From: Phycisphaeraceae bacterium
GTDB taxonomy: Bacteria; Planctomycetota; Phycisphaerae; Phycisphaerales; UBA1924
Direction of reading: 5' to 3'
NCBI GenBank assembly: GCA_019636845.1
Contig: JAHBWV010000001.1
Coordinates: 2,170,001-2,234,000, forward strand
Length of the DNA stretch: 64,000 bases
Shown: positions 55,499 through 64,000 of the stretch, piece after piece
How the letters are laid out: every line of letters starts with the position of its first letter
Position numbering within the stretch: position 1 is the stretch's first letter
Translations under genes and position numbers: made by a program
The notes under the pieces: generated by a model
The model's input: only the letters and a program-made list of their open reading frames with translations
What the model was told of the DNA's origin: nothing
Database searches by the model: none

Positions 55499-55957
55499 AT
55501 GGCTCGACGCAGGAACATGCTGCTGAACACCCGCGCCCACGCATTGCTGCTGCTCCCTCGCCTCTGGCTCGGAGCGGACCTGATGCTCGACGCGATCCGA
55601 GCCCTTGGCGTCAATCATCATCTCGGCGTCTCACGCATCGAGCGCTGCCTGAGCCCTCTCTTCAGCGGGTACATCCCCTCACCAACCATGCACGCGATCG
55701 CATGGACACAAGCGGGCTGCGCGGTGCTTGTCATCATCGGACTGGCCACTCGCATCGCAGTGCTCCCGGCCTTCATCGCCATCGGAAGCATGCTCGCCAG
55801 TTGGAACATGGTTGGCACGCTCGGAACCGCCCGCGCGCTCGACGCCACCAGTCGGTCGGCCGCGATCCTGGTTGTCGGAATCCTGCTGTTGGCTCTCGGC
55901 GCAGGGCGGCTCTCAATCGATGCGTACATCACCAGAGGCAGATCCAGGCGCCGCTGA
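55499..55957 (+). CDS. DoxX-like membrane protein
   Basis: ATG 55499 gives 152 residues, as the frame above crosses the ahcY terminator. Four membrane segments are seen (HALLLLPRLWLGADLMLDAI, AWTQAGCAVLVIIGLATRIAVL, AFIAIGSMLASWNMVGTLG, AAILVVGILLLALGAGRLSID), the DoxX/SURF4 pattern. The LFSGYIPSP loop is typical. Function of such proteins is varied (redox or envelope stress). It is a single gene, convergent with the TPR gene. Confidence 0.68.
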   Translation: MARRRNMLLNTRAHALLLLPRLWLGADLMLDAIRALGVNHHLGVSRIERCLSPLFSGYIPSPTMHAIAWTQAGCAVLVIIGLATRIAVLPAFIAIGSMLASWNMVGTLGTARALDATSRSAAILVVGILLLALGAGRLSIDAYITRGRSRRR

Positions 55958-55984
55958 GCCGACGCATCGCCTCTTCATGACACT

Positions 55985-57373
55985 TCAGTCGGCTCCCCAT
56001 TCCGGGCGCCGCCTCACCGCGACACGCCAGGCCGCAACGATCGCCTCACCGACGCTGTGCAGGTTCAGCCGCAGTCGAAGCCGCCTGAGTGACGCGTCAT
56101 CCGGCTCACACCTCAACGCCTGCCTGACCCAGTATCGCGCTCGCCTGAAATTCCCGAGTTGCAGATGCGCCATCGCGAGATTGTGCATCGGCGCGACCAG
56201 CGACGGATCAAGACGGAGCGCACGCCTGGCATGCTCCATCCCTTCGTCGAGTTCTCCCGCCTCCATCCTCGCAACACCGAGCAGGTGCCACGAGCGGGCC
56301 GCGAGAGGAGACCGGACGGTGCTCAAGCGGAAGATCTCCGATGCCTGATTCGGCAGTCCAGCATCAAGCAAGAGCGTGCCGAACGCCTCTCGCGACACGT
56401 CGTCCTCGCCATCAGCAGGCACAGGACCGCCCGGTCCGGATGCCGTGAACTCTGCTTCAAGCATCCGCCTCGCCTCGTCGGCATCGCCATCTTCGCCACG
56501 ATCGAGCATGAGCGACGCGAGACGACGCCTCACCCCCGGGTATCCCTCGTTCAGCCGCAGCACGATATCGAAATGGACCATGGCCTCGGAAGCACTCCCC
56601 ATAAGCTCCGCGAGATCGCCGAGCCGGAAATGCGCCTCCGCGTGATCGGGCTGGATCTCAAGCACACGCCGAAACTTCTCCCCCGCATCCGGAAGTCGGT
56701 TCATCTCGACCAACAACGAACCAAGATCGAGCAGCGTCTCGATATCGCCCGGGTCACGCCGCAACTCTCTCAGAAACAGCTGCCGCGCTCTCTCGTGACG
56801 ACCCGTCGCGGCATACGCCTCCGCCAGACGCGCCTCCACACGCGGCATCTCGGGCTCGAGCCGTGCCGCCTCGCGGAGACACCAGACCGCTCGCTCGTAC
56901 TGCCCCTGATCCATCAGGGCCTCGGCCATCGACGCGTACAACTCCGCACAGTCCGGTGCCGTCTGCTGGCCCATGAAGAACATCAACTCGGCCTGGTCGA
57001 AGCGTCCCATACGTGCATACGCCTCGATGCGATGCACGAACGACGCGGGATCCGCGCCATCCAGATTCGCCGCACGCTCAAACCACGACAAAGATTGCTC
57101 GACCTGACCCGCCCTGAGCAGACTGGAACCAGTCATCACAGCAAGCCGCACATCCTCCGGAGAGAGATCGGACGCCCGCCCGAAACTCACCGCCGCATCA
57201 GAGTGGCGGCCCGCCGCGTCCAGCGTCAGACCCAGATTGAAGTGCCACTCCGCTTGGTATGGATTCAACGCGAGGGCACGCCGCAACTCAGCCGCGGCGT
57301 CTTCCCAACGACCGGCCTCGTAGTGCTCATGCGCACGCTCGACGTGCTGCTCTGCCTCTTGCCAGTCGCTCAT
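55985..57373 (-). CDS. Tetratricopeptide repeat protein
   Basis: 462 residues made almost entirely of TPR units from ~6 to ~440, for example AHEHYEAGRWEDAAAELRRAL, AEALMDQGQYERAVWCLREAA, AEAYAATGRHERARQLFLREL and AMAHLQLGNFRRARYWVRQAL, about eleven repeats. There is no signal peptide or membrane segment, so it is probably cytoplasmic. The role is a protein-interaction scaffold; partners are unknown. It is divergent from the HEAT-like protein, 117 bases apart. Confidence 0.82.
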   Translation of the reverse strand: MSDWQEAEQHVERAHEHYEAGRWEDAAAELRRALALNPYQAEWHFNLGLTLDAAGRHSDAAVSFGRASDLSPEDVRLAVMTGSSLLRAGQVEQSLSWFERAANLDGADPASFVHRIEAYARMGRFDQAELMFFMGQQTAPDCAELYASMAEALMDQGQYERAVWCLREAARLEPEMPRVEARLAEAYAATGRHERARQLFLRELRRDPGDIETLLDLGSLLVEMNRLPDAGEKFRRVLEIQPDHAEAHFRLGDLAELMGSASEAMVHFDIVLRLNEGYPGVRRRLASLMLDRGEDGDADEARRMLEAEFTASGPGGPVPADGEDDVSREAFGTLLLDAGLPNQASEIFRLSTVRSPLAARSWHLLGVARMEAGELDEGMEHARRALRLDPSLVAPMHNLAMAHLQLGNFRRARYWVRQALRCEPDDASLRRLRLRLNLHSVGEAIVAAWRVAVRRRPEWGAD

Positions 57374-57490
57374 GGCTTACAAAGGGCTGACCATCATCCA
57401 CACCGACACGAACTCCGCTTCACGCCGAAGCGAGAATCGCACCGATCAAAGTGTACCATCAAGAGCTGGCCACGCTTCCCATATCGACGC

Positions 57491-59269
57491 ATGTACCGAA
57501 CCGATCCCACATTCACCCCCTCGCGACCCTCGCGATGGCACTCACCCATCCGCATCGCGGCCCTCCTTGTGCTTACCTCCCAGCCGGCATGCGCAGCGAT
57601 CAACACCCACCCCCACTCCGATCCCCCCCCCTCCCACTCGCCGCATTCGAACCGCCCCGACGGGGCTGGTACTGGGAAGCCGGGCCAAGACCGCCCGGAC
57701 GACCCCGAGGACTCAGCTTCCATCGCTCCGCATGAAGACCAGGTGCCTCTCCGCGACGGACTGGCGGAGAGCACTTACGCAGCAACCGAGTACGCATCTC
57801 AGCCGCAACCCGCCCCTGTCGAACCAGTCAGGCCAGAACAGAGCGTGACGCCCGCCGCGCAGCAGGATGCCGCTCGCACGGATCGTGCCGCACTCATCGA
57901 GCGTCTCGTCCTGGCGATGCGCCGGCTCTTCGACGCGACCCCCCCGGAACAGCACGGCGAACTGCTCGTCGGCTTGCTGCGCGACGAACTGCCCGAACTC
58001 CGCGGGCTCGGCCTCACCCTCGTTGATCAGGAATTGGCCGATGCCGAGCGCATCGCGCCCGAAGTCGGCTTCGCTCTGATCGATCTCCTCAACGCGCCCG
58101 ATGGTCGGGTCCGGGCGGCAGCCGCACGCCTGCTCAACCGTCTGGCTCAACCAGGGCTTGAGAATCGCATCGCCGAAGCGCTCGAACTCGAGATGGACGC
58201 TTCGGTCGTCGCCGAACTGCTCTCTGCCGCGTCACGCTACCCGACACCTCGCCTCGTCCAGCCCACGCTCAGGTGGATCGGTGCCGAGTCCGTCGCTCGC
58301 GAGTCCGCCTCCCAGGCCGGCCTCGCACTCGACCGAGCCGAGCTTCTCTCCGCGGAAGATCGCGAGGTCGCGGCATCGAGACTCCGAGCCCGCGCTGCCA
58401 ACTCGCTGAGCGCGCCCGGCGTCCGGCTGCTCGCTCGCGTCGGCACCGATGCCGATCGCCGGACACTCGTACCCCTCCTCCGCTCGCCCGAAGCGGCGAT
58501 CAGGATCGCGACGGCCGAGGCCCTCTCCAGGCATCCGCCCTTCGTTGATGACATCGTGCTCGCCGCCATCGAGGACACCGCGCTGGTAGACATCGCCGTG
58601 CGTGCGATTGCCTCTCACAGGGCCTCGCTCGAGGGGTTGCTGCTCCTCAGAGCGCTCACGTTCGCCACTGAAGACGCACGCCTCGCCGCGGCATCGCAGG
58701 TCACCGCCGGGATGGACACGCGTACCCTGATCCTCGCCGCCGACGAGTCCTCCCGGAACGCGCCGTTTGTCGAAGCCCTCCTCGGCTCGTTCGCCAACAC
58801 GCCGATGCCCACGGATCCGGTGCTCGCGGTGCTGCACGCTCGCTCACTCGTCCGTCTCGCCGAGGCCCAGCTGAACCTCTCCCGGCCGGGGCGCGCCCTC
58901 TCGTTGGCGGATCGGGCTGATCCGCTCGAATCTGAGCTGCCTGAACCGGATCAGGAGCGGCTGAGAAGAGTCCGCACCGTCTCCCTTGTCTGGCTCGATC
59001 GGCTCGACGATCCAGGGCTCGCGGGATCCACGCCCGAGCACTGGCTCGATGCCCTGGACCTGCTCGGAGCCCAGCCCCAGGGACCGGATATCTCCGACGA
59101 GTTCCTGAAGCGATTCGGCTCGGGGCTCTCGGCCGACCAGTTGGCGCGATACATGGAGATCGAGGCCCGTGTGCTGACCGGACCGAGGCCGCTTCTCCGC
59201 CCGGCCCCCAGCGAGGAGAGCGTTCCCGCGACGAGCCCGGCCTCCCCATCGGGCGACGGACCGAGGTAA
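57491..59269 (+). CDS. Exported HEAT-like repeat protein
   Basis: The open frame begins at 56159, but the part before 57491 is antisense to the TPR gene; ATG 57491 starts a signal peptide (WHSPIRIAALLVLTSQPACA) and gives 592 residues. The segment before Cys resembles a lipobox. A Pro/His/Asp-rich linker (~35-125) leads to helical repeats from ~130 (LVGLLRDELPELRGLGLTLVD, APDGRVRAAAARLLNRLA, SPEAAIRIATAEALSRHP). The C-terminus is Pro/Ser-rich. A role in envelope protein binding is inferred. It resembles the HEAT lipoprotein at 42.4 kb in layout. Confidence 0.72.
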   Translation: MYRTDPTFTPSRPSRWHSPIRIAALLVLTSQPACAAINTHPHSDPPPSHSPHSNRPDGAGTGKPGQDRPDDPEDSASIAPHEDQVPLRDGLAESTYAATEYASQPQPAPVEPVRPEQSVTPAAQQDAARTDRAALIERLVLAMRRLFDATPPEQHGELLVGLLRDELPELRGLGLTLVDQELADAERIAPEVGFALIDLLNAPDGRVRAAAARLLNRLAQPGLENRIAEALELEMDASVVAELLSAASRYPTPRLVQPTLRWIGAESVARESASQAGLALDRAELLSAEDREVAASRLRARAANSLSAPGVRLLARVGTDADRRTLVPLLRSPEAAIRIATAEALSRHPPFVDDIVLAAIEDTALVDIAVRAIASHRASLEGLLLLRALTFATEDARLAAASQVTAGMDTRTLILAADESSRNAPFVEALLGSFANTPMPTDPVLAVLHARSLVRLAEAQLNLSRPGRALSLADRADPLESELPEPDQERLRRVRTVSLVWLDRLDDPGLAGSTPEHWLDALDLLGAQPQGPDISDEFLKRFGSGLSADQLARYMEIEARVLTGPRPLLRPAPSEESVPATSPASPSGDGPR

Positions 59270-59293
59270 ATCGGAGGTTCTCGGCTCAGGTAT

Positions 59294-60196
59294 TCAGCCC
59301 TGACGCTGGGACCCGGCCCAACCGAACCTGCTCAGCACAACGCGAACCGTGCTCGGCTGCTGCTGCCGATCGCGATCACGGCTGCTTGAAGGCAACGCGG
59401 AGATCGCATCCTGAGCAGACTCAAACCCGCCGGCGGCGTTCAGGCCCGTGTCAAAGAAGTCGTCCCACGCGGAGTCGAGACGCTTGCTCAGTCGCGTCGG
59501 AGAGATCCTCGGCTCATCGGGGCTCAGCCCGGTGATCAGGCGATACCCCATCTCGATGATCGATCGCACCTCATCACGGCGCAGCTCCGATACCGGGCCG
59601 GCGACAAGACCGAGGCGACGCCTCAGGCCGTAGAACTCAACCGAGCACGAACCGTGCCGATCGACCAAGACCTCTGCCCACCCCAAGTCCCCATGCAACT
59701 GCCCGGCGTTGTGGGCCGAGCGGCTGGCCTCCAGCAGGTGACGCATCGCCCGCTCCGCCTCAGGGCCGGCCATCCGGCCACCCTTGGCTTCCAGCAGGTT
59801 CGAGAGGGTCAGGATGCCCTCGTGGTTGCCCGTGTAAGGGGTGACTGCGCACGGCTGCTGAGTGATCGAAAGAGAGAAGAGCTCAATCGGAAGAACGTGG
59901 GGAGCATGGAGGGTCTGACCCTGCTCAAGGGCCGCGAGCACGCGACGCTGCTCCGGCTTCGCGCGGCAGACCGGGAACCGATGGACGACATGGCTGCTCT
60001 GCTTCTTCTCGTGTAGCGCGAGCCACCGCTCAGCCAACGCGCTCGGAGCCAGCGGCCTCACGAGCCGGTACGGACCAAAGTAGAGCGATTCGCTCGGTTG
60101 TCCCATCGATCCAAGTCCTCGTGCCGGGTCCGACGCCTCATGCGGTGAGCCCGACCAACCCACCAACCAGGGATCTTCGGCATCCTCGCCTGACAT
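59294..60196 (-). CDS. Protein-kinase-fold protein without catalytic residues
   Basis: I start at ATG 60196 (300 residues); the frame opens at 60265. Residues ~38-260 follow the Ser/Thr kinase fold: YFGPYRLVRPLAPSALAERWLA (glycine-loop position), AMRHLLEASRSAHNAGQLHGDL (catalytic loop) and RDEVRSIIEMGYRLITGLSP (helix F). The HRD motif is HGD (168-170), the following Lys and Asn are missing (LGWAEV), DFG is replaced by EFYG (187-190), the Gly-rich loop has no glycines and no VAxK lysine is seen. Catalysis is very unlikely. It may be a scaffold or allosteric partner, as pseudokinases often are. The fold itself is inferred from pattern. Confidence 0.6.
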   Translation of the reverse strand: MSGEDAEDPWLVGWSGSPHEASDPARGLGSMGQPSESLYFGPYRLVRPLAPSALAERWLALHEKKQSSHVVHRFPVCRAKPEQRRVLAALEQGQTLHAPHVLPIELFSLSITQQPCAVTPYTGNHEGILTLSNLLEAKGGRMAGPEAERAMRHLLEASRSAHNAGQLHGDLGWAEVLVDRHGSCSVEFYGLRRRLGLVAGPVSELRRDEVRSIIEMGYRLITGLSPDEPRISPTRLSKRLDSAWDDFFDTGLNAAGGFESAQDAISALPSSSRDRDRQQQPSTVRVVLSRFGWAGSQRQG

Positions 60197-60438
60197 CCAC
60201 CAGCCAGTGTCAAAAGTTCTGGGCCATGAGTCTAGCCGCCCTCCTCGCGAGTTGCACGTAGCCAAAGCCCGCGGGCGACCAGCATCTCTTGCGCACTCTG
60301 TCTGCTATCACATTGGAATAATTCTTGAATAGAGTACTCTGGGTGCGGGATAGGCCCGTTTGCTCGGATAGGATTCTCTTGTATTCGCCAGAGCACCCCT
60401 GCCTGGCCGCCCGCGGCCGGGCTCCCGGAGCCCATCCG

Positions 60439-61701
60439 ATGACCACCCTCTCCACGGCCTCTCGGCCCACCTCGGCCACTTCGACCGATCCCCTGCAACT
60501 GATCGATGTCGATCATGTCCGGTTCCACGTTGGCAACGCCAAGCAGGCGGCTTTCTTCTACGCCCACTGCTTCGGCTTCCAGATCGAGCAGGTCTGTGAC
60601 CTGACGACGGGATCGCGGGATGCGGCGCACTACCTGCTGACGCAGGGGAACATCCGATTCCTGCTCACCAGCGGCCTGACGTATGAGCACCCCGCCTCCA
60701 CCGAGGTCGCCCTTTACGGCGACGGCGTCAAGGACGTTGCATTCACGGTCTTCGACGCGGAGAAGGCCTTCGATCGGGCCATCAAGAACGGCGCGACCGT
60801 CGCGCCGGGCGGCGAGCCCCGCACGTATCGCGACGACCACGGCACCGTGACCGTCGCCTCCATCCGCACCTATGGACGCTGTGTCCACACATTCGTCTCT
60901 CGCACCGGCGAGTATGAGCTCACGAAGGTCAAGCAGGGCGGCAGGTTCATGCCCCGCTTCCGCCACATCGACGGCTCGTGTGCCGCCGCCGGCGCGTGCG
61001 CTCCTCAACTCGGCGCTGGCTCCTCCATCCTCGCCATCAACGACTACAACAAGAAGAACCCGTGCGGGCTGAAGTACGTCGACCACCTCGTCGGCAACGT
61101 CGAGATGGGCAAGATGAATCACTGGGTCGCGTTCTACGAGAACGTGCTTGAGTTCAGCATGTTCAAGCACTTCGACGACAAGGACATTTCGACGGAGTAT
61201 TCGGCGTTGATGTCGAAGGTGATGGCCAGCGGCAACAACCTCATCAAGATGCCGATCAACGAGCCCGCCGAGGGCAAGAAGAAGTCGCAGGTTCAGGAGT
61301 ATCTCGACTGGCATTGCAACACCCCCGGCGTTCAGCATCTGGCGCTGCGGACGGACGACGAGCTGCACTCGATCGCCGCGCTCCGCGCGCGAGGCGTCGA
61401 CTTCCTGACCCTTCCCGATGCCTACTACGACAAGGTCTGGGATCGCGTCAACAGCATGCTCAAGCAGCATGGGCACGAGGCCGTGCGCGAGGACCACGAG
61501 GCCATCCGCAAGCTGGGTATTCTCGTGGATTCCGACGATGAGGGGTACCTCCTCCAGCTCTTCACCAAGCCCCTGCAGGACCGCCCGACGCTGTTCTTCG
61601 AGATCATCTGCCGCCGCGGGAGCCAGTCCTTCGGCAAGGGCAACTTCAAGGCCCTCTTCGAGGCGCTGGAGCTGGAGCAGGAGCGACGGGGGAATCTTTG
61701 A
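60439..61701 (+). CDS. hpd: 4-hydroxyphenylpyruvate dioxygenase
   Basis: ATG 60439 with GGAG about nine bases upstream gives 420 residues; the frame is open above. Two VOC domains are visible. The iron ligands fit His in YVDHLVGNV, His in GVQHLALRT and Glu in LFFEIICRRG. Product-site motifs FGKGNFKALFEALELEQ at the end are as in other HPDs. It turns 4-hydroxyphenylpyruvate into homogentisate, the substrate of the enzyme at the left edge. It is divergent from the pseudokinase gene across an AT-rich stretch near 60300-60345. Confidence 0.94.
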   Translation: MTTLSTASRPTSATSTDPLQLIDVDHVRFHVGNAKQAAFFYAHCFGFQIEQVCDLTTGSRDAAHYLLTQGNIRFLLTSGLTYEHPASTEVALYGDGVKDVAFTVFDAEKAFDRAIKNGATVAPGGEPRTYRDDHGTVTVASIRTYGRCVHTFVSRTGEYELTKVKQGGRFMPRFRHIDGSCAAAGACAPQLGAGSSILAINDYNKKNPCGLKYVDHLVGNVEMGKMNHWVAFYENVLEFSMFKHFDDKDISTEYSALMSKVMASGNNLIKMPINEPAEGKKKSQVQEYLDWHCNTPGVQHLALRTDDELHSIAALRARGVDFLTLPDAYYDKVWDRVNSMLKQHGHEAVREDHEAIRKLGILVDSDDEGYLLQLFTKPLQDRPTLFFEIICRRGSQSFGKGNFKALFEALELEQERRGNL

Positions 61702-61830
61702 TCTTCGGTGCGAGCGATGTTGCGCTCCGTGTGGATGTCAGAGGGCATAACGAGCTTGACTCCTCATCTGTCCGCTTGCTTGCAGCGGCTTTGTCGGCTT
61801 GCGTGACGTGGGCGATATCGGGTTGTTGTG

Positions 61831-63522
61831 TCACGCGGTGCTGAGGCGGGCGCGGACGAGTCCGTCGAAGAGGTCTTCGGGCGCGGGGCGGTCGGTCCAC
61901 ATCCGGAACTGCATCGCGCCCTGCTTCACGAACATGGATGCGCCGTCGATCGTGGGCGCGCCGAGGCGATGGGCGAGTGCGAGCATCGGGGTGCGGAGCG
62001 GGGCGTAGACCGTGTCGAAGTAGACGACGGATGCCGGGTCGGCGTTGGTGAGGGCGTCGGGCTCGATCGGCGATCGGTCGGGCGCTGGGCCGCCCCGCAT
62101 GCCGAGGGGTGTGCAGTTGATGAAGGCATCGGCGGGGGCCTCGTGGCGGCTCTCCCACGGCATGGTGCGGATGTCGAGGTTGGCCGTGCGGCGCAGGTCC
62201 GAGGCGAGCGTGTCGGCCTCTTCCGGTCGGCGGGCGGTGACTGTGACGTTTGCGCCGGCGGCGGCGCAGGCGTATGCCGCGGCGCGGGCAACGCCACCTG
62301 CGCCGAGGACTACGACGTGTCTGCCCGCGACGGGACCGGCTTGGTGTGAGAGGCAGGCGGCGATAGCGGGCGCGTCGGTGTTGTCGATGGTGATGCGGGA
62401 TGGGGGTGAGCCGAGGTCGCGTTGGACGACGATGGTGTTGGCAGCGCCGATGGCTCGGGCGGAGGGTGAGAGGAACCAGTTGCGGGACTCGCCCATCTCG
62501 TCGGCAAGCCGGACGAGTGCTTGCTTGTAGGGGATCGTGACGCTTGCGCCGGAGAGGTCGAGGGCGTCGTGTTCGATCAGTTCAAGGACCGTGGCCTTGA
62601 AGGACTCGTACGCGCCGTTGTCGTCGGTGTTGCCATCCGGGGCGGCGATGGGCATGGGGAGGTAGACGCCGTTGTGCCCGAGGGCTTCGAAGCCGGCGTT
62701 GTGGATGAGCGGGGAGAGGGAGTGTCCGACGGGCCAGCCGAGGACACCGTAGACGCGGGTCTCTTGGTTGATGGATCTGAACCTGAATCGCTGGAGGATC
62801 TCCGTGATGGTGGGCTGTCCTGGGGCGGTGGCGGAGGCATCTCGGAGGGAGGCGAAGGTGAGGAATGCGCCGAACTTGGGGGCGAGGACGCGGCTCATGA
62901 GTCCGAACTCGCCCATGCCGAGGGCGATCATGGGGCGGTCGGTGTGGCGGAGGATGTCGAAGAGTTCGATGTTGTCTCGGAGTGAGCGGGCGCGGTAGGC
63001 GATCTTGATGATCTTTGCCGCGGGCTCGTCTCGCATGGTGAGGAGGCGTCTTGTGAGGTCTGCGGGTCGGCGTTGGAAGTCGTGGGCGGAGAGGATGAGG
63101 GCGGTGTCGAGGCCTCGCATTTGGCCGGGGTGGTTGACGGCGAGGAGGACTTTCTGGCGGATGTTGGCGGAGCGGGAGATGGTTGCGTGCTCGACGTCGA
63201 TGTATCTCGGCGGGGTGTCGATGGTTGCCAGGCGCTCGTAGAGGGAGATGCGTGAGGCGTCGTCGCCGTCGTAGTGGCCGCCCTCGAAGGTCGGTCGGCA
63301 GGTGACGATGCAGGGGAGAGGTGAGGAGCGGACGAGGCGGATGATCTCGTCGGTTTCGCGGCGGGCGTCTGGGTCGTCGGGTTGTGAGCCCTCGGGGCTG
63401 CCGGAGAGGATGTGGTCGATGCGGTACTCGGCGATCTGGGCTCCGAGGCGCTTTGCCTCGGCGCAGTCGGCGAGCGCGGCGTCGATCTCCTGGACCATGA
63501 TGGGGACGCAGAGGAGGGTCAT
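61831..63522 (-). CDS. aroDE: Bifunctional 3-dehydroquinate dehydratase / shikimate dehydrogenase
   Basis: 563 residues. The N-terminal ~230 residues are a type I dehydroquinase: EYRIDHI, IVTCRPTFEGGHYDGD, ILSAHDFQ (catalytic His) and IIKIAYRA (Schiff-base Lys). The C-terminal part from ~255 is AroE: GVLGWPVGHSLSPLIHNAGF, GASVTIPYKQALV, GAANTIVV, DNTDAPAI and the NADP loop VLGAGGVARAAAYA. The fusion does two consecutive shikimate steps, as in plants and some bacteria. It is convergent with hpd and followed downstream by none of the other aro genes. Supply of aromatic precursors is next to trpB elsewhere in the window. Confidence 0.93.
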   Translation of the reverse strand: MTLLCVPIMVQEIDAALADCAEAKRLGAQIAEYRIDHILSGSPEGSQPDDPDARRETDEIIRLVRSSPLPCIVTCRPTFEGGHYDGDDASRISLYERLATIDTPPRYIDVEHATISRSANIRQKVLLAVNHPGQMRGLDTALILSAHDFQRRPADLTRRLLTMRDEPAAKIIKIAYRARSLRDNIELFDILRHTDRPMIALGMGEFGLMSRVLAPKFGAFLTFASLRDASATAPGQPTITEILQRFRFRSINQETRVYGVLGWPVGHSLSPLIHNAGFEALGHNGVYLPMPIAAPDGNTDDNGAYESFKATVLELIEHDALDLSGASVTIPYKQALVRLADEMGESRNWFLSPSARAIGAANTIVVQRDLGSPPSRITIDNTDAPAIAACLSHQAGPVAGRHVVVLGAGGVARAAAYACAAAGANVTVTARRPEEADTLASDLRRTANLDIRTMPWESRHEAPADAFINCTPLGMRGGPAPDRSPIEPDALTNADPASVVYFDTVYAPLRTPMLALAHRLGAPTIDGASMFVKQGAMQFRMWTDRPAPEDLFDGLVRARLSTA

Positions 63523-63561
63523 CGGGCCGAGTGTATGGTCGGCGGCGGATGCTGCGTCTGG

Positions 63562-64000
63562 TCAGCGTGTGCGGCGTCTTGGCGCGAGGATGAGCGGAAG
63601 GAGCGGGAGGATGCTGTGCGGCGCGGGGATGATGTCGAGTTCGAGGCGAGGGAGCGGCATGAGTGGATGCGGGATGTCGGTGTATGCGAAGACGAGTTCG
63701 GATGGGGGCATGCCCGGCGCGCCGGGGTGGATGTCTGTGAGTCGGCCGGTGACGAGGAATGCCGAGCCGAGCGCGGCGTTGATGTCTGCGATTGCGGAGC
63801 CGCCGAGTTCGATGATGATGTCGGTGCCGCTGTCGTCGATGGAGATGCCGACGACGCCGTAGGCGGATGCGGAGCCACCCATGGTGCTGAACATGGCGGA
63901 GAGCATTGGGCCGGTGGCGGTTCCTCCGAAGGCCTCGACGTATGCGGTCCAGGGGAATGCGGAGCCGCTGACGCGGTAGAACTCGACGGGATCGGAGCTG
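63562..64000 (-). CDS. Exported protein with PEP-CTERM-like tail, 5'-truncated
   Basis: The frame is open to the right edge (first in-frame codons from 63999 read SSDPVEFYRVSGSAFPW), so the N-terminus is outside the window. About 146 residues are visible, Gly/Ser/Ala-rich and beta-like. The end IPAPHSILPLLPLILAPRRR has a Pro-Ala-Pro start, a hydrophobic stretch and an Arg cluster, which is the form of PEP-CTERM-type sorting signals. Surface sorting by an exosortase-like enzyme is inferred; none is in the window. Confidence 0.62.
   Translation of the reverse strand, partial: SSDPVEFYRVSGSAFPWTAYVEAFGGTATGPMLSAMFSTMGGSASAYGVVGISIDDSGTDIIIELGGSAIADINAALGSAFLVTGRLTDIHPGAPGMPPSELVFAYTDIPHPLMPLPRLELDIIPAPHSILPLLPLILAPRRRTR

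Noticed and set aside
56159..57490. Upstream extension of the HEAT-like protein frame
   Set aside because: It is antisense to the TPR gene over most of its length, and a signal peptide begins at 57491.

Overview
The window looks like chromosomal DNA of a planctomycete, most likely class Phycisphaerae. This is an inference. It rests on high GC content, a secreted protein ending in paired Asp-rich dockerin-like repeats with a terminal Gly-Cys, a PEP-CTERM-like tail at the right edge, an LptD-like outer-membrane protein, a sulfatase, many short exported or lipoprotein genes, frequent GTG/TTG starts and weak ribosome binding sites. Genes lie on both strands in short runs. I see no prophage, insertion sequence, CRISPR array, rRNA or replication origin. 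Two tRNA genes (Phe and Asp) are present.

Layout. 1-1151: 3' part of homogentisate 1,2-dioxygenase. 1.2-11.2 kb: LptD-like barrel, glycogen debranching enzyme, TPR-sulfotransferase and a GH63-type glycosidase. 11.2-21.3 kb: S46 peptidase, an ECF-type sigma factor translationally coupled to an unknown protein, two exported unknowns, an LVIVD/dockerin-like secreted protein and a GH31 glucosidase. 21.4-27.3 kb (minus): greA, then the end of a division/cell-wall cluster in the order murC-murB-ddl-ftsQ-like-membrane protein, joined by 4-nt overlaps except before the ftsQ-like gene. 27.5-31.7 kb: Nudix hydrolase, long and short NfeD genes, tRNA-Phe and an orphan oligopeptide-type ABC ATPase. 31.8-43.5 kb: asnB, sulfatase, rplS, accD, a degenerate phosphoglycerate-mutase-like protein, trpB, a concentrative nucleoside transporter, lnt and a HEAT-repeat lipoprotein. 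43.5-45.3 kb: a structured leader, an anchored coiled-coil protein, a 66-residue membrane protein and tRNA-Asp. 45.5-50.7 kb (minus): glycine-zipper protein, lipoprotein, OprB-like porin, aspA and a Dcu transporter, which look like one operon for aspartate import and deamination. 51-60 kb: small unknowns, a LigD phosphoesterase-like protein, an ArsR-methyltransferase fusion beside ahcY, a DoxX protein, a TPR protein and a HEAT-like protein. 59.3-64 kb: a kinase-fold protein without catalytic residues, hpd, a fused aroDE and a partial exported protein.

Functional links. hpd and the homogentisate dioxygenase are consecutive steps of tyrosine degradation but sit at opposite ends of the window. 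Glycogen debranching enzyme, GH63 and GH31 point to alpha-glucan turnover. The ArsR-methyltransferase/ahcY pair fits control of S-adenosylhomocysteine recycling, and a perfect inverted repeat overlaps its promoter and start codon.

Most of the window is ordinary housekeeping. The best leads are the SahR-like regulator and its operator, two apparent pseudoenzymes (37.0-37.7 kb and 59.3-60.2 kb), mutually exclusive hairpins in the leader at 43.6-43.85 kb, and the unknown protein coupled to the sigma factor.
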